A program made the translations under genes and the position numbers. A stretch of DNA of 7,365 nucleotides from CAYOKT01 sp964404605 (GTDB lineage Bacteria; Electryoneota; Electryoneia; Electryoneales; Electryoneaceae), in contig CAYOKT010000114.1 of the NCBI GenBank assembly GCA_964404605.1, forward strand, positions 1-7,365, in the 5' to 3' direction. Shown in pieces: positions 1-4,075 of the stretch. Under the pieces are notes generated by a model. That model was given only the letters and a program-made list of their open reading frames with translations. It was not told the DNA's origin and ran no database searches. Every line of letters begins with the position of its first letter. The stretch's first letter is position 1.

Positions 1-1
1 G

Positions 2-100
2 GCCCGAACGGCCGAGGAGAAGGAACATCCCGGGGTCGGCGGAGTGGAATCGCGGGACTCCGGGAGCGAGGCGGAAAAAAGACGGAAACAAAAGGGCTGA
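2..100 (+). CDS. possible 3' end of an upstream gene (partial, hypothetical)
   Basis: This frame is open from the window edge to a TGA at 98-100. It would encode a charged, Glu/Lys/Arg-rich tail ending in ...EAEKRRKQKG. Third codon positions are mostly G or C in the first two dozen codons, as in the real genes here, and a hydrophilic basic C-terminus is common. Against it, the other two forward frames are also open over much of this stretch, one with similar G+C bias, and there is no start or domain to judge by. No family is recognised. It is listed only so the edge is not read as empty. Confidence 0.2.
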   Translation, partial: ARTAEEKEHPGVGGVESRDSGSEAEKRRKQKG

Positions 101-112
101 ACGCGGGTTTAT

Positions 113-141
113 CCCATCGTGGGCCTGCCTCGCGGGCAGGC
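113..141. repeat. overlapping GC-rich hairpins upstream of htrA
   Basis: A perfect 7-bp inverted repeat (GCCTGCC at 123-129, GGCAGGC at 135-141) encloses a 5-nt loop. A shorter stem (CCCA 113-116, TGGG 120-123) overlaps its left edge by one base. No T tract follows, so it is not a convincing intrinsic terminator. It could be a dispersed palindromic element, a Rho-type 3' end for an upstream gene, or a regulatory structure in front of the promoter at 161-189. Confidence 0.4.
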
Positions 142-160
142 GAGAGAAGTCACGGCTGGA

Positions 161-189
161 TTGCATAACGTGGCGGAGACATTTACATT
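161..189 (+). promoter_or_regulatory. putative sigma70-type promoter of htrA
   Basis: A -35-like TTGCAT (161-166) and a -10-like TACATT (184-189, 4 of 6 consensus positions) are separated by exactly 17 nt. This would start transcription near 196 and give a leader of about 23 nt before the ATG at 219. The A+T-richer patch stands out in its G+C-rich surroundings. The -35 box matches only its TTG half, so this is a plausible but weak assignment. Confidence 0.4.
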
Positions 190-218
190 GAAAGTTTGCT
201 GACGATAAGGGATCGCTC

Positions 219-1787
219 ATGGACAGCCATCGTGGCACCACACTCCGCAACCTGGCGATCGTTTTCCTCCTCGCGGTGCTCTTTTTCGGCGCCGGCGCCC
301 TGCTGACCTACCAGTTGGTGGGGACAAACCCTGCGACCATCGACACGGCGCCCGTCGGGCAGGCGGAGGCTTCAGCGACATCGGATTCGGACATCCAGCC
401 CGCCGCATCGCAGAACTACGTCCAGCTTGCGGCCCGGGCCGCGGGCGAACACCCGCTGCTGGAGAGCCCTTTCGTGGATGTCGCCGAGCACCTGAAGCCC
501 TCGACGGTGAACATCTCGGCGCAACGCGAAGGGGTGGACCCGCACGCCAACCTGTTCGAGTTCGGACCGTTCCGTGACTTTTTCCGCGACCGCGGGCAGG
601 CGCCCCCGCAGATGCCGAAGCGGAAGATGACCTCCGGCGGCACCGGGGTGATCATCAACGCCAAGGGGTACGTGCTGACCAACAACCACGTGGTCGACGA
701 GGCGGAGAAGATCACGGTGAAGCTGGTGGACGGCAGCGAGCGGGAGGCGAAGGTCATCGGCACCGACCCGGAGACCGACCTCGCGCTGCTGAACATCGGG
801 ACGGTGGAGGAGAGCTGGGTCGCGAAGCTGGGCGACTCGGACGACATCCGCATCGGCGACTGGGCGGTGGCGATGGGCAACGCCCTCGGTCTCGACTGGA
901 CGCTGACGGTCGGGGTGATCAGCGCCAAGGGGCGCAGCAACCTGAACATCGCCGGCGGCGGGCCGATCTTCCAGAACTTCATCCAGACCGACGCCTCGAT
1001 CAATTTCGGCAACTCCGGCGGGCCGCTGGCCAACATCAACGGCGAGGTGATCGGGATCAACACCGCGATCAACGCCTCGGGGCAGGGCATCGGCTTCGCC
1101 ATCCCGATCAACATGGCGAAGGACGTGGTCGACCAGCTCCTCAGCCAGGGGTATGTCAGCCGCGGGTACCTCGGGATGGTTCCCACGGAGCTGGACCCGC
1201 TCAAGCGCGAGGCGCTCGGGCTCGATAAGAAAGAACAGGGCATTTTCGTAGAATCGGTGCAGAAAGACACCCCCGCCGACGAGGGCGGCCTGAGGGCTTC
1301 GGATGTCATCGTCGAAGTGGACGGCCAGCCGGTCAGCGATGTCACCGATTTCCGGCTGCGGGTCGCCCGTCACAAGCCCGGCGAGAAGCTCACGCTGACC
1401 GTCCTGCGCAAGGGCAAGCGAGTGAAGCTTGACTTCACCCTCGCCGATCGCGCCGACTATGTCACCGTGGCCTCGAACGGCCAGCCCGCGGTCGGAGGGC
1501 CGGAGTGGATGGGCATCCGTGTCGCCTCTCTCAGCAGCCCGCAGGCGCGGCGGATGGAAATCGAGGTGGACCACGGCGTGCTGGTCACCGACGTCGCGAC
1601 GGACAGCCCGGCGGACGGCAAGCTGCAACCGGGCGATGTCATCGTCCGGGTGGATGATGGCGACATCACGAGTATCAGCGACTGGCAGGAGGTCACGGGG
1701 CGCCTCGGCGACACGGACAAGGCCGTCCTGATCATGTTCTACCGCCAGGGGAAGGGAAGTTCCCGCTTCGTGGCGATCAAGAAATAA
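219..1787 (+). CDS. htrA: HtrA/DegP (Do) family serine protease, membrane-anchored, two PDZ domains
   Basis: This is an envelope quality-control protease/chaperone of the trypsin-like HtrA family, which degrades misfolded extracytoplasmic proteins. Seen in the 522 aa: a short basic N-terminus, a hydrophobic helix at about 11-34 without a clear AxA cleavage site (so probably an uncleaved anchor), an Ala/Ser-rich linker to about 80, a protease domain at about 84-305, PDZ1 at about 315-408 (starting at the typical RGYLGM) and PDZ2 at about 425-512. The catalytic triad is complete: His157 in TNNHVVD, Asp187 in TDLAL, Ser266 in GNSGGPL. The segment around 110-135 (FGPFRDFF) matches the LA-loop region of DegP-type enzymes. 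Length and two-PDZ layout fit DegP/DegQ rather than single-PDZ DegS. The start is supported by AAGGGA at 207-212, six nt before the ATG. The sigma-factor gene follows after 22 nt, so the two are probably cotranscribed. The family call is very safe; DegP versus DegQ cannot be decided, and anchoring is inferred. Confidence 0.96.
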   Translation: MDSHRGTTLRNLAIVFLLAVLFFGAGALLTYQLVGTNPATIDTAPVGQAEASATSDSDIQPAASQNYVQLAARAAGEHPLLESPFVDVAEHLKPSTVNISAQREGVDPHANLFEFGPFRDFFRDRGQAPPQMPKRKMTSGGTGVIINAKGYVLTNNHVVDEAEKITVKLVDGSEREAKVIGTDPETDLALLNIGTVEESWVAKLGDSDDIRIGDWAVAMGNALGLDWTLTVGVISAKGRSNLNIAGGGPIFQNFIQTDASINFGNSGGPLANINGEVIGINTAINASGQGIGFAIPINMAKDVVDQLLSQGYVSRGYLGMVPTELDPLKREALGLDKKEQGIFVESVQKDTPADEGGLRASDVIVEVDGQPVSDVTDFRLRVARHKPGEKLTLTVLRKGKRVKLDFTLADRADYVTVASNGQPAVGGPEWMGIRVASLSSPQARRMEIEVDHGVLVTDVATDSPADGKLQPGDVIVRVDDGDITSISDWQEVTGRLGDTDKAVLIMFYRQGKGSSRFVAIKK

Positions 1788-1809
1788 TCGGCAGCGAGGG
1801 AAAACAGAC

Positions 1810-2646
1810 GTGAGTGTTCGCGCAAACCAGTCTCTCGAGAAGTACCTGCAGGAGATCGGCGAGTACGATCTGCTGAACACGAAGGAAGAGATCGAACTCG
1901 CCCGGCGCATCCACACCGGGGACCAGGAGGCGCTCGAAAAGTTGACCAAGGCCAACCTGCGCTTCGTCGTCAGCGTCGCCAAGCAGTACCAGAACCAGGG
2001 GCTCAGCCTCGGGGACCTGATCAACGAGGGCAACCTCGGCCTGATCAAGGCCGCCGAGCGCTTCGATGAGACCCGCGGGTTCAAGTTCATCTCCTACGCG
2101 GTGTGGTGGATCCGTCAGAGCATCCTCCAGGCGCTGGCTGAGCAGAGCCGCGTGGTGCGCCTGCCGCTGAACCGTGTCGGCGCGCTGAACAAGATCGGAA
2201 AGGCTTACAGCAACCTGGAGCAGACCTTCGAACGCGAGCCGAGCCCGGAGGAGATCGCCGAAGCCCTCGACATGACCCCCTTCGAGGTGACCGACACGCT
2301 GAAGATGAGCGGACGCCACCTCTCGATGGACGCGCCGTTCAACCAGGGCGAGGACAACCGGCTGCTGGACATCCTGCACAACGACTCCGAGCCGCCGCCC
2401 GACACCACCCTGATCAGCGAATCGCTGAAGAAGGAGGTCGAGCGCTCCCTCGCAACGCTTTCGCCGCGCGAGGCCGAGGTGATCCGCCTCTACTTCGGGC
2501 TGAACATCGAACAGCCGCTCACCCTCGAGGAGATCGGCGAGAAGTTCAGCCTCACCCGTGAACGGGTCCGGCAGATCAAGGAGAAAGCGATCCGGCGGCT
2601 GCGTCATGCCAGCCGCAGCAAGGCGCTCCGCGCCTACCTCGGCTGA
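1810..2646 (+). CDS. rpoD: sigma70-family RNA polymerase sigma factor, short RpoD/SigA type
   Basis: This cytoplasmic sigma subunit directs RNA polymerase to -35/-10 promoters. Domains along 278 aa: region 1.2 at about 8-40 (SLEKYLQEIG...EEIELARRI), region 2 at about 45-115 with core-binding LINEGNLGLIKAAERFD and the -10 recognition/melting segment FKFISYAVWWIRQSI (91-105), region 3 at about 118-195, and region 4 at about 205-278 with the -35-binding HTH (LTLEEIGEKFSLTRERVRQIKEKAIRRLR). Region 1.1 and the long insert of proteobacterial RpoD are absent. From memory, the size and sequence, including the end SRSKALRAYLG, closely resemble primary sigma factors of Bacteroidota/Chlorobi. The start is GTG at 1810 with GAGGG at 1796-1800; the conserved SLEKYLQEIG follows at residue 8, so no longer start is needed. 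It lies 22 nt after htrA. It could be the primary sigma or a group 2 paralogue; the symbol is provisional. Confidence 0.93.
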   Translation: MSVRANQSLEKYLQEIGEYDLLNTKEEIELARRIHTGDQEALEKLTKANLRFVVSVAKQYQNQGLSLGDLINEGNLGLIKAAERFDETRGFKFISYAVWWIRQSILQALAEQSRVVRLPLNRVGALNKIGKAYSNLEQTFEREPSPEEIAEALDMTPFEVTDTLKMSGRHLSMDAPFNQGEDNRLLDILHNDSEPPPDTTLISESLKKEVERSLATLSPREAEVIRLYFGLNIEQPLTLEEIGEKFSLTRERVRQIKEKAIRRLRHASRSKALRAYLG

Positions 2647-2650
2647 GAAC

Positions 2651-2674
2651 GCGGCATGGGGAGCGGGCTGCCGC
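2651..2674. repeat. GC-rich stem-loop just after the sigma-factor gene
   Basis: A perfect 6-bp stem (GCGGCA 2651-2656, TGCCGC 2669-2674) with a 12-nt loop begins 4 nt after the sigma-factor stop codon. No T tract is seen before the N run starts at 2688. It could be part of the 3' end of the htrA-sigma transcript, but the gap hides what follows. Confidence 0.3.
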
Positions 2675-2687
2675 CTCCGCCGCGCTG

Positions 2688-2787
2688 NNNNNNNNNNNNN
2701 NNNNNNNNNNNNNNNNNNNNNNNNNNNNNNNNNNNNNNNNNNNNNNNNNNNNNNNNNNNNNNNNNNNNNNNNNNNNNNNNNNNNNNN
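2688..2787. other. assembly gap (100 N)
   Basis: There are exactly 100 N, the conventional filler for a scaffold gap of unknown size, so the true distance is not known. Translations that cross it are meaningless. The right edge falls directly inside a 22-bp tandem repeat, which probably explains why assembly stopped here. Anything between the sigma factor and the repeats, including a small gene or a terminator, could be missing. Confidence 0.97.
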
Positions 2788-2842
2788 CATCCTGAACGCT
2801 ACCCACTGTCATCCTGAACGCTACCCACTGTCATCCTGAACG
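2788..2842. repeat. 22-bp tandem repeat array, truncated by the gap
   Basis: Units start at 2788, 2810 and 2832, an exact 22-nt period. Each begins CATCCTGAACG and continues CTACCCACTGT in the first two copies, which are identical. The third copy keeps only the first 11 nt and then changes into the inverted-repeat element to its right. There are no unique spacers, so this is not a CRISPR array. The left end is hidden by the N run, so the copy number is at least 2.5. The start of the unit is the same as the left end of the 2829-2943 element, which suggests the array grew from that end. Confidence 0.85.
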
Positions 2843-2943
2843 TCAGTGAAGGATCTCTAAACGAACTGCTTCATCTCCGGCGGAATCACATCGTTTCGAG
2901 ACTCTTCGCTCGTCCCGACGTATCGGGACGGCTCAGAGTGACA
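2829..2943. repeat. REP/MITE-like inverted-repeat element with internal hairpin
   Basis: The ends are imperfect inverted repeats: TGTCATCCTGA (2829-2839) against TCAGAGTGACA (2933-2943), 9 of 11 pairing. Subterminal AAGGATCTC (2849-2857) and GAGACTCTT (2898-2906) also pair partly. Near the right end is a perfect 8-bp hairpin, CGTCCCGA (2911-2918), loop CGTA, TCGGGACG (2923-2930). About 40 unpaired nt lie in the middle, and there is no transposase. This resembles the abundant TGTCATCCTGAGCGAAG...-type dispersed intergenic repeats that I recall from Bacteroidota, Ignavibacteria and several candidate phyla. It is probably a small non-autonomous element or its remnant. Confidence 0.7.
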
Positions 2944-2978
2944 CACTTTGCACTCTACACGTTTCCCGGGAACGTCTA

Positions 2979-3162
2979 AAGGGTGGCCCGTCGGGTGCCC
3001 CGGGGGCTCCTGGCACGGCACCCACCTCGGCGTATCCCAAAGTGCCGGGAGTAGCCGGGTGGCCATAGGCAAAGTCGGGTGCCCCGTGGTTCGTCCTTTT
3101 ACCCTTCCGGGCCCGCCACCATTTCCATGAGAGCCTAATGGACAAACCTCCTCGGCCACCCC
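2979..3162. repeat. second repeat-rich intergenic stretch (GGGTGGCC / TCGGGTGCCCCG motifs)
   Basis: GGGTGGCC occurs at 2981-2988 and 3057-3064, and its reverse complement GGCCACCC lies near 3154-3161. The 12-mer TCGGGTGCCCCG occurs twice, at 2991-3002 and 3075-3086. No frame here looks coding: Gly/Pro/Arg-rich translations, no start with a ribosome site, no domain. The pattern suggests a decayed or nested dispersed repeat distinct from the 2829-2943 element. Together the stretch 2788-3162 is a repeat island between two transcription units. Confidence 0.5.
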
Positions 3163-3191
3163 TTGCGTTCAGGACAGTCTCACCTTATACT
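3163..3191 (+). promoter_or_regulatory. putative sigma70-type promoter of the VOC gene
   Basis: TTGCGT (3163-3168) and TATACT (3186-3191, 5 of 6 consensus positions) are separated by exactly 17 nt. The predicted start near 3198 leaves a leader of about 130 nt before the ATG at 3329. It lies directly after the repeat island and is the best -35/-10 pair I found in this intergenic region. Confidence 0.5.
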
Positions 3192-3197
3192 CCTGAA

Positions 3198-3328
3198 CAT
3201 ATGTGCAGTCTTTGGGCGGGGTCGACCTGCACGGGCGCACCCGCCGGGAGCCGGGAAACCGCGCCCGGGTGGATAGATTCAGGTGAATCGGTCCCCATTA
3301 GCGGGCGGAAGCACATGGAGGAAGTGTC
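3198..3328 (+). promoter_or_regulatory. structured 5' leader of the VOC gene, with a strong ribosome site
   Basis: If the promoter above is used, this leader contains a perfect 7-bp stem (CGGGCGC 3232-3238, GCGCCCG 3261-3267), a nested CCCG/CGGG pair inside it, and a tight GATTC-AGGT-GAATC hairpin (3276-3289). It ends with GGAGGAAG at 3317-3324, an excellent Shine-Dalgarno for the ATG at 3329. I do not recognise a known riboswitch class. It may be an unassigned regulatory leader or simply G+C-rich untranslated sequence. Confidence 0.3.
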
Positions 3329-3685
3329 ATGGCGCAGAAGGTTGTCTGGTTCGAGATCATGGGGAGGAATCTCGGGGCGATGAAGGAGTTCTACCATGAG
3401 GTACTCGGCCTCGAGACCAGGCCGATGGGCGAGATGCCCGGGTACGAGGAGATCCAGGTCGAGGAGGGCTCCCTCGGCGGCGGGCTCGGCGTGATGGAGG
3501 TGGAGCACCCGCCCTATGCCACCGTCTACTTCGCCGTTCCCGAGGTCACCGAGACCCTCGAGAAGGCGGAGGCGAACGGCGGGCAACGGGTCCTCGAGAA
3601 GACCGCCCTCCCGGGCGGGAACGGCTATTTCGGCATTTTCCTCGACCCGGACGGCATCGTGATCGGGGTGTTCAGCGAGAAGTAG
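3329..3685 (+). CDS. VOC family (glyoxalase/bleomycin-resistance-fold) protein
   Basis: This small soluble protein of 118 aa has the vicinal-oxygen-chelate fold, two beta-alpha-beta-beta-beta modules. The first module is WFEIMGRNLGAMKEFYHEVLGLE (about 7-29) followed by GGGLGVM; the second is TVYFAVPEVTETLEKAEANGGQRV (about 65-88) followed by YFGIFLDPDGIVIGVFSE at the C-terminus, the usual DP(D/E)GN-type ending. The length is normal for a one-chain, two-module member. The usual metal ligands are not all clear: Glu9 lies where the first ligand often is, and the last strand reads IGVF where catalytic members carry Glu. Enzymatic function (glyoxalase, dioxygenase or resistance) therefore cannot be assigned. 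The start is fixed by the strong GGAGGAAG seven nt upstream. It stands alone between a repeat island and a terminator region. The fold call is confident; the role is unknown. Confidence 0.88.
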   Translation: MAQKVVWFEIMGRNLGAMKEFYHEVLGLETRPMGEMPGYEEIQVEEGSLGGGLGVMEVEHPPYATVYFAVPEVTETLEKAEANGGQRVLEKTALPGGNGYFGIFLDPDGIVIGVFSEK

Positions 3686-3743
3686 CGGGCGCGGCGGCGA
3701 CCGTTCCGGATTTTCCCTCCGGCCGCCGCGGCCGCCTTCGCCG

Positions 3744-3791
3744 GGGCGACCACCCCTGCCGGGGTGGTCCCGACGCCGGGGGTGGTCGCCC
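3744..3791. repeat. nested inverted repeats with two competing right arms
   Basis: The left arm GGGCGACCACCCC (3744-3756) can pair perfectly in two ways. Its inner 9 nt (3748-3756) pair with GGGGTGGTC (3761-3769) across a 4-nt loop. All 13 nt pair with GGGGTGGTCGCCC (3779-3791) across a longer loop. The two pairings exclude each other. It resembles the widespread GGGCGACC...GGTCGCCC dispersed intergenic repeat I recall from many bacteria, apparently with one arm duplicated. No T tract follows. Confidence 0.6.
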
Positions 3792-3806
3792 ATGCTACAC
3801 GCACTG

Positions 3807-3874
3807 TTTCCATCCGGAAAGACTGGATGCAGTCCAAGCGGAGAACACCCCCCACACGGAACAGCGGGATGCTG
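3807..3874 (+). other. chain of small perfect stem-loops, possible structured RNA
   Basis: Three perfect small hairpins occur in line: TTTCC-ATCC-GGAAA (3807-3820), GACTG-GATG-CAGTC (3821-3834, directly abutting the first), and CAGC-GGGAT-GCTG (3862-3874). An intrinsic terminator follows at 3880. An alternative stem CATCC/GGATG (3811-3829) competes with the first two. This could be the structured 3' UTR of the VOC transcript or a small RNA. I looked for SRP RNA, tmRNA, RNase P and common riboswitch signatures and saw none. No clear promoter was found just upstream. Confidence 0.25.
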
Positions 3875-3879
3875 CTCAG

Positions 3880-3918
3880 ACGCCCGGATGATAGCGTCCG
3901 GGCGTTCTTCTTCTTCGT
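3880..3918 (+). terminator. intrinsic (Rho-independent) terminator
   Basis: A perfect 9-bp G+C-rich stem, ACGCCCGGA (3880-3888) and TCCGGGCGT (3897-3905), has an 8-nt loop and runs straight into a T-rich tail (TTCTTCTTCTTCGT). It works only on the plus strand, since no matching A-tract precedes it for the other direction. It lies about 195 nt after the VOC stop codon, so it ends either a long 3' UTR or a separate small transcript. It isolates the regulator gene at 4076 from readthrough. Confidence 0.75.
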
Positions 3919-4020
3919 CATCACACACGAAACACACGGGACAGAGCAGCCACCTGACGTGACTCGTTACCGCCTCACTCCATCGCGCGTTCGCCGGTGC
4001 GAATAACCCCGGCGCACGAA

Positions 4021-4049
4021 TTGCAATCAAACCCGTCCCCGCCTAACTT
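4021..4049 (+). promoter_or_regulatory. weak putative promoter of the sigma54-activator gene
   Basis: TTGCAA (4021-4026) and TAACTT (4044-4049, 3 of 6 positions) lie 17 nt apart, with a predicted start about 20-30 nt before the regulator's first codons. The stretch 3919-4075 otherwise shows no gene. The -10 box is poor, so this is only the best available candidate. The regulator's ribosome site is also weak, which would suit low expression. Confidence 0.25.
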
Positions 4050-4075
4050 TCGCAGGCGATTCAATCACCTTCCCG

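Noticed and set aside
372..2090. Long minus-strand open frame opposite htrA and the sigma-factor start
   Set aside because: It is antisense to two genes with clear domains and motifs. Its translation is Arg/Asp/Val/His-rich with no recognisable domain, a typical shadow in G+C-rich DNA.
1777..2790. Long minus-strand open frame across the sigma-factor gene and the N run
   Set aside because: Part of it consists of N, and the rest is antisense to a highly conserved sigma factor.
2788..2842. Possible CRISPR array at the gap edge
   Set aside because: The units are perfectly contiguous at 22 nt without unique spacers, and no cas genes are present; it is a plain tandem repeat.
3011..3026. TGGCACG at 3011-3017 as a sigma54 -24 element
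   Set aside because: No TTGC-like -12 element lies at the required distance, and it sits inside repeat sequence.
3138..3383. Forward open frame overlapping the start of the VOC gene
   Set aside because: It has no ribosome site, overlaps the VOC gene in another frame and includes the likely promoter and leader; it does not look coding.
3807..3840. CCGGAAAG...GCAGTCCAAG as SRP RNA apical loop
   Set aside because: The conserved asymmetric loop and the paired flanks of SRP RNA are missing; small local hairpins explain the sequence better.
3185..4030. Minus-strand open frame of about 280 codons over the VOC gene
   Set aside because: It is antisense to the VOC gene and the terminator, with no domain and unlikely composition.
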